From assembly GCF_029945965.1 (NCBI RefSeq), contig NZ_JAQSDO010000008.1:280024-344023 (forward strand): 64,000 bases of DNA, read 5' to 3'. The notes under the pieces were generated by a model that saw only the letters and a list, made by a program, of their open reading frames with translations, ran no database searches and had not been told where the DNA came from. The stretch comes from Thermomonas sp. (GTDB lineage Bacteria > Pseudomonadota > Gammaproteobacteria > Xanthomonadales > Xanthomonadaceae). Every line of letters starts with the position of its first letter. Position 1 is the stretch's first letter. A program made the translations under genes and the position numbers. This document shows, in pieces, positions 36,803 through 44,772 of the stretch.

Positions 36803-39489
36803 ACCGGCACGTCAATGCCATTGCTGGCCGTCTGAGCCTGCGTCCACCGCAGCGACGCTCACTGGAATTGTTGGATCGCATTACGGAAATTGTGCCGCCA
36901 AGAAAAGCAGCGGACGTTGCCGCCGCACTGGAGATAATTCGCAGTGAATATCCGTCGGTGACGGATTTCGAGCGCGAGTTTCCTTCGTTGTGTTTCGCAC
37001 TGGCAACTGGCGTTGGCAAGACCCGGTTGATGGGCGCATTCATCGCCTACCTGCATCTGGCACACGGCATCAACAACTTCTTCGTGCTGGCGCCGAACCT
37101 GACGATCTACAACAAGTTGATTGCGGACTTCACCCCGAACACGCCGAAGTACGTGTTCAAGGGCATTTCCGAGTTCGCGACGAATGCGCCCGCGATCATC
37201 ACAGGTGACAACTACGAGTCGATGGCGGGTTCGCTGTTCGACGTGCTGCTGCGTTGCAAGATCAATATCTTCAATATCTCCAAGATCAATTCCGAAGTGC
37301 GCGGCGGTCGCAGCCCGCGCATCAAGCGGCTTTCGGAATATATCGGGGAAAGCTATTTTGCTTATCTGGCTGCGTTGCCCGACCTGGTGTTGCTGATGGA
37401 CGAGTCGCATCGTTATCGGGCGAGTTCCGGATTGCGTGCGATCAACGAGCTCAAGCCTGTGCTGGGGCTTGAGTTGACGGCCACGCCGTTCGTGGAGACC
37501 AGCAAGGGCGCGATCCCGTTCCGCAATGTGATCTATGACTATCCGCTGGGCATGGCAATGACCGATGGGTTCGTCAAAGAACCTGCGGTCGTCACGCGCA
37601 AGGACTTCAATCCGGCGGGCATGTCGGTCGAGGCCCTGGAGCGCCTGAAACTGGAAGACGGCGTTCGTTTGCACGAGGGAGTGAAGGTCGAACTGGAGAC
37701 ATACGCGCGCGAAACAGACAAACAGATCGTCAAGCCATTCGTGCTGGTGATCGCCAGAGATACGACACATGCTGCCCAGTTGTTGAAACTGATCCAGTCC
37801 GACAAGTTTTTCGAGGGCCGCTATCGCGACAAGGTGATCCAGGTCGATTCCAGCAAGAGCGGCGCCGAAGAGGAAGAAATGATCGAGCGCCTGCTCAAGG
37901 TGGAGCATACAGACGAGCCGACCGAGATCGTCATTCACGTCAACATGCTCAAGGAAGGCTGGGACGTCACCAATCTGTACACGATCGTGCCGCTGCGTGC
38001 AGCCAACGCGCGCATCCTGATCGAGCAATCGATTGGTCGCGGACTGCGTCTGCCTTACGGCAAGCGGACCGGCGTTGATGCCGTGGACCGGCTCAACATC
38101 ATCGCCCACGACAAGTTTGACGAGATCATTCAGGAGGCCAGGAAGCCGGGCAATCCGATCCGCATGGCGTCAATCGTGCTGGATGGCAGCGAGCTGGAGA
38201 ACAAGAAGGAAACCATTGTTTCTCAATCGCAGCTTGCCGGGCGCCTGGGGTTGTCGCTTGCGCAGCCGCCGACGGACACGGCTTCAAGCGGTGGGATGCA
38301 ACAGCCGCTCGCTTTCCAGAAGCCCGAGGAACAGGAGATTGCGCAGATCGCATGGAAGGTGATCCGCTCACTCGAAGATCAACCCGCCGCCGTTCCGACG
38401 CTTGAACACCTGAAGCGGCCCGACGTGCAGGCTGCCATTGTGAAAGCTGTGCAAGAGCAACAGTTACCCGGTCAAAAGGAGCTGGAAGGGCTGGAAAAGA
38501 CTCCGGACGTTGCTGCGATCGTGGCAAAGACGGTCGAACTGGTGACGCAACAAACTATTGATATTCCAAGAATTCTTGTGGTGCCGAAGGGCGAGGTACG
38601 CTCCGGATTCAAGCCTTTCACTCTGCTGCTGGAGGGCATGCGTTATCAGCCGATTTCCGATGAGCTGTGGGTGCAATACCTGCGCTCAGGTGGAGGCCAG
38701 GCGCTGGCACTCGGGAGCGGCGGCGTCGATGAAGCCCGCCTGGAGGATTACGTCGTTTCTGGTCTGGTCGACTTTGATGACGTGTCCTACGAAGGGCATG
38801 CCGATCTTCTCTATGACCTTGCTGGTCAGGTTGTGCAACACCTATGCGGCTACCTCAGCGACGAGCAGACACGGCGTGTATTACGTAATCACCAAAAGCA
38901 GATTGCGCAGTTTGTACATGCGCAGATGCAGCAGCACTATTGGGAAGACGATGGGGGAGGCTACGACGTACGGATCAGCAAGGGCTATACCGAGCTGAAG
39001 CAGAGTGCTTATACGCATGCCGTCAAGGAAGCTCCTGCCGACTACCGCGTGTCGCCTGCCGACAAGAGCAACATGGCGAAATACTTGTTCACCGGCTTCG
39101 AACGGTGCCTGTACACGGTGCAGAAATTCGATTCAGAGGCGGAACGCAAACTCGCCGTCATCCTGGATCGTGATGCCTTGAAGTGGTTCAAGCCTGCGAA
39201 AAGCCAGTTCCAGATCTTCTATCGCCAAGGCGCAGATCATCTCGAATACCAGCCGGACTTTGTGGCAGAAACGAAAGACGCGATCTACATGCTCGAGCCA
39301 AAAGCCAGCAACCAGATGGAAGACTCGGTTGTTTTGGCAAAGAAAGAATCCGCAATTGAGTGGTGCACAAATGCATCAGAATATGCACTGGCGAATGGCG
39401 GCAAACCGTGGAGTTACGTGCTGATTCCGCACGACGAAATAGCGGGTAACTTCACGCTCTCTGGATTGGTAGCCCGGTTTCGAGGGTGA
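36799..39489 (+). CDS. Type III restriction endonuclease-like helicase/nuclease (Res)
   Basis: 896 aa. The superfamily 2 motor has Walker A ATGVGKT (69-75), DESH (201-204), LELTATP, and motif VI region IEQSIGRGLRLPYGKR (about 410-425). The C-terminal PD-(D/E)xK nuclease is intact: QPDF (D820) and LEPK (E833, K835), with the upstream conserved Glu in DSEAERKLAVILD. In type III systems Res and Mod form one complex that cuts after two inverted unmethylated sites meet. Here Res is separated from Mod by rhuM. A strong hairpin terminator follows at 39577-39602. Confidence 0.92.
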   Translation: MNRHVNAIAGRLSLRPPQRRSLELLDRITEIVPPRKAADVAAALEIIRSEYPSVTDFEREFPSLCFALATGVGKTRLMGAFIAYLHLAHGINNFFVLAPNLTIYNKLIADFTPNTPKYVFKGISEFATNAPAIITGDNYESMAGSLFDVLLRCKINIFNISKINSEVRGGRSPRIKRLSEYIGESYFAYLAALPDLVLLMDESHRYRASSGLRAINELKPVLGLELTATPFVETSKGAIPFRNVIYDYPLGMAMTDGFVKEPAVVTRKDFNPAGMSVEALERLKLEDGVRLHEGVKVELETYARETDKQIVKPFVLVIARDTTHAAQLLKLIQSDKFFEGRYRDKVIQVDSSKSGAEEEEMIERLLKVEHTDEPTEIVIHVNMLKEGWDVTNLYTIVPLRAANARILIEQSIGRGLRLPYGKRTGVDAVDRLNIIAHDKFDEIIQEARKPGNPIRMASIVLDGSELENKKETIVSQSQLAGRLGLSLAQPPTDTASSGGMQQPLAFQKPEEQEIAQIAWKVIRSLEDQPAAVPTLEHLKRPDVQAAIVKAVQEQQLPGQKELEGLEKTPDVAAIVAKTVELVTQQTIDIPRILVVPKGEVRSGFKPFTLLLEGMRYQPISDELWVQYLRSGGGQALALGSGGVDEARLEDYVVSGLVDFDDVSYEGHADLLYDLAGQVVQHLCGYLSDEQTRRVLRNHQKQIAQFVHAQMQQHYWEDDGGGYDVRISKGYTELKQSAYTHAVKEAPADYRVSPADKSNMAKYLFTGFERCLYTVQKFDSEAERKLAVILDRDALKWFKPAKSQFQIFYRQGADHLEYQPDFVAETKDAIYMLEPKASNQMEDSVVLAKKESAIEWCTNASEYALANGGKPWSYVLIPHDEIAGNFTLSGLVARFRG

Positions 39490-39501
39490 ATGAGGTAGAT
39501 G

Positions 39502-39518
39502 TCACTCCCAGGGAGTGA
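39502..39518. repeat. Short inverted repeat after res
   Basis: TCACTCCC-A-GGGAGTGA is an 8-bp perfect inverted repeat 12 bases after the res stop codon, with no T-tract. It could protect the 3' end of the operon mRNA. Confidence 0.4.
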
Positions 39519-39576
39519 ATGGGCTGAAAGAGTGGGCTGCTCAAGTGGGTCAAGTGCAGCAGGTTCGACGCAAAGA

Positions 39577-39602
39577 AAACGCCCGGCCTGAGCCGGGCGT
39601 TT
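39577..39602. terminator. Bidirectional terminator between res and the Ax21-like gene
   Basis: AAACGCCCGGC and GCCGGGCGTTT form a perfect 11-bp stem with loop CTGA, lying between convergent genes. The A and T flanks allow termination in both directions. It closes the defence operon. A 12-base direct repeat (CAGAAGGCTTAG at 39665-39676 and 39682-39693) lies just beyond it, over the end of the Ax21-like gene. Confidence 0.85.
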
Positions 39603-39689
39603 GGTCATTGCAGTGGGGGAGGGCCTGCAACAACCGTTGATACGCCTGACAGCGCGCATCAAGTCAGAAGGCTTAGTCCTCCAGAAGGC

Positions 39690-40262
39690 TTAGAAGGTCA
39701 GGCGCGGGCCGACCATCCACTGGGTGTCGCCGCCGTTGGCGATCTTGACGTCGGCAGCCACGCCCCAGCTCTGGTTGAACTTCACCTGTCCGCCCAGACG
39801 GCCATAGACATCGCCGTTGTAGTTCTTGCCGTCTTCGTAGCCGAGCATCGCGTAGCCCTCGAGCTTCGGTGCCAGTGAGGCCCGCACGCCGCCTTCAACG
39901 CTGTAGCCATCGACCTTCACTCCGCCGCCGGCGTTGAGCTTGTCATAGGCCACGTTGGCGACCAGATCGGTCTTCGGCGAAATTGGCTTGTTGTAGCCAA
40001 CGCCAACGCGCCACTGGTCGAAGTCCACGCTCGAGCCCTTGATGGTCTGGTTGGCGTAGTTGCCGAAGATGTGCACGTTCGGGTGCACCGCAACCGAGCC
40101 GTTCAGGCCCCAGCCGTCGGCATTGCCGCTGTTGGTGTTGGTGTAGACGTAGTTGCCTTGCACGTAATTGTAGGAAATGCCGTCGGCAGCAGAGGCCGCG
40201 AACGGCAGGGCGCAGGCCAGCGCGAGCGCAGAAAGTTTGATCAGGGCGGGGGAATGCTTCAT
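39690..40262 (-). CDS. Ax21-family outer-membrane beta-barrel protein
   Basis: 190 aa from ATG 40262; upstream in-frame codons lack a signal-like sequence. The signal peptide ends ALPFAASA-ADG. The mature part alternates polar and hydrophobic residues as beta-strands: ISYNYVQGNYVYTNTNSG, WGLNGSVAVHPNVHIFGNYA, WRVGVGYNKPISPKTDLVAN and a terminal MVGPRLTF ending in Phe, as outer-membrane barrels do. The opening and the GSVAVHPN segment match my memory of xanthomonad Ax21 proteins, which are outer-membrane and vesicle proteins. It converges with the defence operon. Confidence 0.85.
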   Translation of the reverse strand: MKHSPALIKLSALALACALPFAASAADGISYNYVQGNYVYTNTNSGNADGWGLNGSVAVHPNVHIFGNYANQTIKGSSVDFDQWRVGVGYNKPISPKTDLVANVAYDKLNAGGGVKVDGYSVEGGVRASLAPKLEGYAMLGYEDGKNYNGDVYGRLGGQVKFNQSWGVAADVKIANGGDTQWMVGPRLTF

Positions 40263-40412
40263 GGGGGAACGCCTCGTTGTTGTTATGTGGTCACGGCGGA
40301 ACCATTGCAGTTCGTCGTGGCGCGCATTGTGTCGAGGTGCCCGCAACCGGCGCTGAATCCGGAACCGGCCGGTACAGGAACTATTCGGGATCTGTCATGT
40401 CGTAGTGCGCGC

Positions 40413-40892
40413 TTAACTGCTGCCGGAAAACCCCAACTGCCGCCAGGCTTCGAACACCACCACCGCCACCGTGTTGGACAGATTCAGGCTGCGGTTGTGT
40501 GGACGCATCGGCAGGCGCAGGCGCTGCGCTTCAGGAATCGCGTCGAACACGTCCTGCGGCAGGCCGCTGGTTTCGCTGCCGAACAGGAATACATCACCAT
40601 CGCGATAGGCCGGCGCATCGAAGCGCTGCATGCCGCGGGTGGACAAGGCGAACACGCGCGGCGCCGCGCCATTTGCGCTTTCAATTGCTGCAAGCGTGGC
40701 CGGCAGGTTGTCGTGGACCTGCATCGGTGCGAACTCGTGGTAATCCAGACCGGCGCGACGCAGCTGGCGGTCATCGATGTCGAAGCCCAGTGGGCGCACC
40801 AGATGCAGTTGCGCGCCGGTATTTGCGCACAGGCGGATCACGTTGCCGGTATTGGGCGGGATTTCCGGGCGATGCAGGATCACATGGAACAT
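40413..40892 (-). CDS. trmL: tRNA (cytidine/uridine-34 2'-O)-methyltransferase
   Basis: 159 aa, the usual length of TrmL, a minimal SPOUT methyltransferase that modifies the wobble base of tRNA-Leu isoacceptors. Motifs are the N-terminal [40 protein letters not shown], the cofactor knot [10 protein letters not shown] and C-terminal [19 protein letters not shown]. It lies 12 bases downstream of an SDR gene on the same strand and is probably co-transcribed with it. Confidence 0.95.
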   Translation of the reverse strand: MFHVILHRPEIPPNTGNVIRLCANTGAQLHLVRPLGFDIDDRQLRRAGLDYHEFAPMQVHDNLPATLAAIESANGAAPRVFALSTRGMQRFDAPAYRDGDVFLFGSETSGLPQDVFDAIPEAQRLRLPMRPHNRSLNLSNTVAVVVFEAWRQLGFSGSS

Positions 40893-40904
40893 GGATTCAC
40901 CTGT

Positions 40905-41624
40905 TCACCACGGCAGCGGGTTGCCGCACCAGTCGAGGAAGTGGCCCGAATCTTTGAGCGTTGCGGCATCGATGACCTGCAGCAGGCCGCGCGCGGAATC
41001 GTCGCTGTCGACGGTGGCGCTGGCGCCACCCATTGCGGTCTGCACCCAGCCCGGATGCAACGCAAGCACGACGATGCCGCGTGCACGCAGGGCATGCGCA
41101 AGCTCCACGGTCAGCATGTTCTGCGCGGCCTTGCTGCTGCAGTAGCTGGGCGAGCGGAATTCGCTGCAACGCTCGAGCGAACCCATCACCGAACTCAGGT
41201 TGGCGATGTGCGCGCCATCCGCCAGCAAGGGCGCCAGCGCCTGGCTAAGCATGAACGGGCCGATTGCGTTGATGCGGAAACTGTCTTCGAGGATCGCCGG
41301 ATCAATGTGGCCGAAGCGCTCGCCAGAATGCAGCACGCCGGCGTTGTTGATGAGCAGGTCGATGCGGCTCGGCCCTGCATCGGTTCGTTCGCCCAGCACC
41401 AGTGGCAGTTCGCGGACGAACTCCATGCGCGATTTTTCGTTTGCGAGATCCAGCGGCAAGACGTGCAGGCGGCCGGGGAATTCGCCGGCTAGCGTGTTGA
41501 GCGCGGTCGCCTTGCCGGGTTGCCTGCAACTGGCGATCACATGCTCGCCGTGTTCCAGCAACAGACGAGCGAAAGCCAACCCGAGACCACGGTTGGCACC
41601 AGTGACAAGGCAATGGCGATGCAT
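40905..41624 (-). CDS. Short-chain dehydrogenase/reductase
   Basis: 239 aa from ATG 41624, preceded by GGAG; a longer frame runs upstream antisense to the M16 gene. Classical SDR features are the NAD(P)-binding TGANRGLG (7-14), the structural LLINNAG, the Ser in ANLSSVMGS and the active-site YxxxK as SYCSSK. The C-terminal LHPGWVQTAMGG is the usual PG motif. It resembles small YciK/CsgA-type carbonyl reductases; the substrate is unknown. It is divergent from the first M16 peptidase, with 91 bases between starts, and upstream of trmL. Confidence 0.88.
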   Translation of the reverse strand: MHRHCLVTGANRGLGLAFARLLLEHGEHVIASCRQPGKATALNTLAGEFPGRLHVLPLDLANEKSRMEFVRELPLVLGERTDAGPSRIDLLINNAGVLHSGERFGHIDPAILEDSFRINAIGPFMLSQALAPLLADGAHIANLSSVMGSLERCSEFRSPSYCSSKAAQNMLTVELAHALRARGIVVLALHPGWVQTAMGGASATVDSDDSARGLLQVIDAATLKDSGHFLDWCGNPLPW

Positions 41625-41715
41625 GTTGGCTCCAGGCAGGACTTCCTGCCTAGTGTATCCAGCCGGCGCTAGCGTTAGCATTGAAAGTCTTGTTCCCCGA
41701 CTTCTGGAGTTGCGC

Positions 41716-44607
41716 ATGCGTCTGTTCCGACCCACTGCCCTTGCCCTCGCCCTGTCCACCGCCTTGGTGGCCGGCGTGCATGCGCCAGCCGCGATTGCCG
41801 CAAACGCTACTGCAGGAACCATCGCGGAAGCCACTGCGGGCGCTAGCGCCCGAGCTGGTGCGATCGACATTGCCACCGACACGTTCACCCTGCCAAACGG
41901 CCTGATCGTGATCGTGCACACCGACCGCAAGGCGCCGATTGTCGCGGTCAACATCTGGTACCACGTCGGCAGCAAGGACGAACCGAAGGGCAAGACCGGC
42001 TTCGCCCACTTGTTCGAACACCTGATGTTCAACGGGTCGGAAAATCATCCCGGCGAATACTTCGCGCCCTTCGAAAAAGCCGGCGTGTCAGAGATCAATG
42101 GCAACACCTGGCTGGATCGCACCCAATATTTCGAGACCGTGCCGACCACCGCGCTGGACATGGCGTTGTGGATGGAGTCCGACCGCATGGGCCACCTGCT
42201 TGGCGCGATCGACCAGAAGACCCTGGACGAGCAGCGTGGCGTGGTCCAGAACGAGAAGCGGCAGGGCGAGAACCAGCCCTATGGACGCGTTGGCGAACTG
42301 GAACTTGCCGATACGTATCCCGCCAACCATCCCTATCACCACGACACCATCGGTTCGATGGCCGACCTCGATGCGGCCTCGCTGGATGACGTCAAGACCT
42401 GGTTCCGCGACTACTACGGCGCGGCCAACACGGTGTTGATCCTGTCGGGAGACATCGACGTAGCCACCGCCAAGGCGAAGGTGCTGAAGTACTTCGGCGA
42501 CATTCCAGCTGGCCCGCCGGTGGCGCGTCAGGCGCATTGGGCCGCGCCGCGCACGGTATCCACCCGCGCCAGCATGGACGACGTGGTTGCGCAAACACGT
42601 GTCATGCGCGAGTGGAACATTCCTGCGCGCAGCGAGCGCGATTTCACCCTGCTCGACCTTGCCGCCGATATCCTGGGTGGTGGCAAGACCTCGCGGCTGT
42701 ACCAGCGCCTGGTCTACCAGGACAAGCTGGTCGACAGCATCAGTGCCAGCGCCAGTCCGTTTGAACTGGGCAGCCAGTTCGAGATCCAGGCCGACGTGAA
42801 GAAGGATGCCGATCCTGCCAAGGTTGAAGCCGCGATTGCCGATGAGCTTCAGAAATTCCTGAGCGCGGGTCCGACCGCCGATGAACTCGAGCGCGTGCAG
42901 GTGCGTAACCGCGCCGGCATGATTCGCGGTTTGGAAAGTGCTTTGGGCAAGGCGCAAATCCTCGGCGAGAGCACGCTCTACCTGGGTGGCCCCGATGGCT
43001 GGAAGCGCAGCTACGCCTGGAACCAGGAGGCCAAGCCTGCCGACGTGCAGGCAGCGGCGAAGAAATGGCTCAGCCAGGGCGACTACACGCTGACCGTGGT
43101 GCCGACCAAGACCGCGCCGAAGCAGCAGGAAATTGCTGGCCTGCCGGCGTCAAAGGATCGTCCGGCGAACATCCCCGGCCAGCCCACCGCGCAGTTCAAG
43201 ACCGTGGAAACCGATCTTGATCGTAGCAAGGGTGTGCCCGCGGTCACCTCGTACCCCGACCTGACTTTCCCGAAGGTCGAGCGCGGCCGCCTCGCCAACG
43301 GGATTGAAGTCGTGCTGGCCGAGCGCCACACGGTGCCGACCATAAGTCTTGGCCTGCAGTTCGATGCCGGCTATGCGGCGGATGCTGGCAGCAAGCTGGG
43401 CACGGCGAGCTTCACCACCTCGATGCTCGATGAAGGCACCACCAGCCTGGATTCGGTGCAAATTGCAGAGCGCCGCGAGCGGCTCGGCATGGGTCTGTCC
43501 ACTGGCTGCGGGTTGGATGCGTGCACCGCCAGTGCGAATATCCTGACCGCGAACCTGACGCCGTCGCTGGCGCTGCTGGGCGATGTGGTGCGCAACCCGG
43601 CGTTCCGCGAGGCCGACATCGAGCGCGTGCGCGCGCAGTGGATCGCCGGCATTGCCCAGGAAAAATCGCAGCCGATCGGGATCGCGCTGCGCACGCTGCC
43701 ACCGCTGCTGTTCGGCGCCGGCCATCCGTATGCGATCCCGTTCACCGGCAGTGGCACCGAGGCATCGATCAAGTCACTGACCGCCGCCGATCTGCGTGCA
43801 TGGCAAGCGGCATGGCTGCGCCCTGACAATGTGCGCATCCTGGTTGCCGGCGACACCACGTTGCCGGAGATCACCCGCCAGCTGGAGGTGGTGTTCGGCA
43901 ACTGGAAGGCCCCGGCGACGGCAAAGGGCCACAAGACCCTGCCGCACGTCGCCGACCAGGCGTCGCCGCGGGTGTTCCTGATCGACAAGCCCGGCGCGCA
44001 GCAGTCGCTGATCCTTGCCGGTGAGCTGGCACCACCGACATCCGCGCCCAACGACTTGCAGATCCAGACCATGAACGGTGCGTTCGGCGGGGCGTTCACC
44101 TCGCGCCTGAACATGAACCTGCGTGAAGAAAAGCACTGGGCCTACGGCGCGTTCAGCTTCGCCCAGCCGGCACTGGGCCAGCGTCCGTACATGCTCTATG
44201 CGCCGGTGCAGACCGACAAGACCGCCGAATCAGTCGCCGAGATGCTGAAGGAAGTGAAGGCGGTCAATGCCGACCGTCCGCTGACCAGCGCCGAGATCGC
44301 CAAGATCAAGGACGGCAGCGTGCGCAGCCTGCCGGGTGCATACGAAACCGCCGGTGCGGTGCTTGGCGCGCTCCAGGCCAATGCGCTGTACGGCCGCCCC
44401 GACGATTACGTGACGACCCTCAAGCAGCGCACCGAAGCGCAGACCGACGAAGAGGTCAGGGCCGCGACCAAGCAGGTGATCCGGGCCGACCCGCTGACTT
44501 GGGTGATCGTTGGTGACCTGTCGAAGATCGAGGCTGGGGTGCGCGCGCTCGACCTGGGCAAGGTCAGCGTAATCGATGCCGACGGCAAGCCGGTCGAGGG
44601 TCGCTGA
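41716..44607 (+). CDS. M16 zinc metallopeptidase, copy 1
   Basis: 963 aa from ATG 41716; the frame stays open about 500 bases upstream, but only this start gives a signal peptide (MRLFRPTALALALSTALVAG..., cleavage near AIAA). It is a periplasmic pitrilysin-family enzyme with the inverted zinc motif HLFEH (H98, E101, H102) and the downstream Glu in VVQNEKRQ. The second half (about residue 505 on) is the related M16 domain without HxxEH (FTTSMLDEGTTSLD), as usual for the family. A tandem paralogue follows at 44773. Both N-terminal halves share a nearly identical DNA tract. Confidence 0.92.
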   Translation: MRLFRPTALALALSTALVAGVHAPAAIAANATAGTIAEATAGASARAGAIDIATDTFTLPNGLIVIVHTDRKAPIVAVNIWYHVGSKDEPKGKTGFAHLFEHLMFNGSENHPGEYFAPFEKAGVSEINGNTWLDRTQYFETVPTTALDMALWMESDRMGHLLGAIDQKTLDEQRGVVQNEKRQGENQPYGRVGELELADTYPANHPYHHDTIGSMADLDAASLDDVKTWFRDYYGAANTVLILSGDIDVATAKAKVLKYFGDIPAGPPVARQAHWAAPRTVSTRASMDDVVAQTRVMREWNIPARSERDFTLLDLAADILGGGKTSRLYQRLVYQDKLVDSISASASPFELGSQFEIQADVKKDADPAKVEAAIADELQKFLSAGPTADELERVQVRNRAGMIRGLESALGKAQILGESTLYLGGPDGWKRSYAWNQEAKPADVQAAAKKWLSQGDYTLTVVPTKTAPKQQEIAGLPASKDRPANIPGQPTAQFKTVETDLDRSKGVPAVTSYPDLTFPKVERGRLANGIEVVLAERHTVPTISLGLQFDAGYAADAGSKLGTASFTTSMLDEGTTSLDSVQIAERRERLGMGLSTGCGLDACTASANILTANLTPSLALLGDVVRNPAFREADIERVRAQWIAGIAQEKSQPIGIALRTLPPLLFGAGHPYAIPFTGSGTEASIKSLTAADLRAWQAAWLRPDNVRILVAGDTTLPEITRQLEVVFGNWKAPATAKGHKTLPHVADQASPRVFLIDKPGAQQSLILAGELAPPTSAPNDLQIQTMNGAFGGAFTSRLNMNLREEKHWAYGAFSFAQPALGQRPYMLYAPVQTDKTAESVAEMLKEVKAVNADRPLTSAEIAKIKDGSVRSLPGAYETAGAVLGALQANALYGRPDDYVTTLKQRTEAQTDEEVRAATKQVIRADPLTWVIVGDLSKIEAGVRALDLGKVSVIDADGKPVEGR

Positions 44608-44624
44608 TTCATCTATCGCACGAG

Positions 44625-44653
44625 CCGGGGCCAGCCATTGGCCCCGGTTGTTT
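44625..44653 (+). terminator. Terminator after M16 copy 1
   Basis: CCGGGGCCA and TGGCCCCGG form a perfect 9-bp stem (44625-44647) with loop GCCAT, followed by TTGTTT. It lies 17 bases after the stop codon. Confidence 0.8.
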
Positions 44654-44693
44654 CATTCCGGAATGAAGGTTGCGGGAGTTCCGCGGAACTCCC
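44652..44693. promoter_or_regulatory. Two perfect palindromes between the M16 genes
   Basis: TTCATTCCGGAATGAA (44652-44667) is a 16-base perfect palindrome. GGGAGTTCCGCGGAACTCCC (44674-44693) is a 20-base perfect palindrome 6 bases further on. They lie 80-120 bases upstream of M16 copy 2. Further CCGGAAT and TCCGAAT repeats follow at 44692-44716. Two adjacent dyads suggest operator sites, though they could simply reinforce the preceding terminator. Confidence 0.5.
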
Positions 44694-44772
44694 GGAATGG
44701 CTTCAACGAAATGCTCCGAATTGGCACGGGGGTTAGTATCTCCAGTCTTTGCTGTCTGATCTGGAGTCCTGC

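Noticed and set aside
39665-39693. 12-base direct repeat CAGAAGGCTTAG as an island border duplication
   Set aside because: Both copies are on the same side, 17 bases apart, at the end of the Ax21-like gene, so it is a local duplication and not a flanking repeat.
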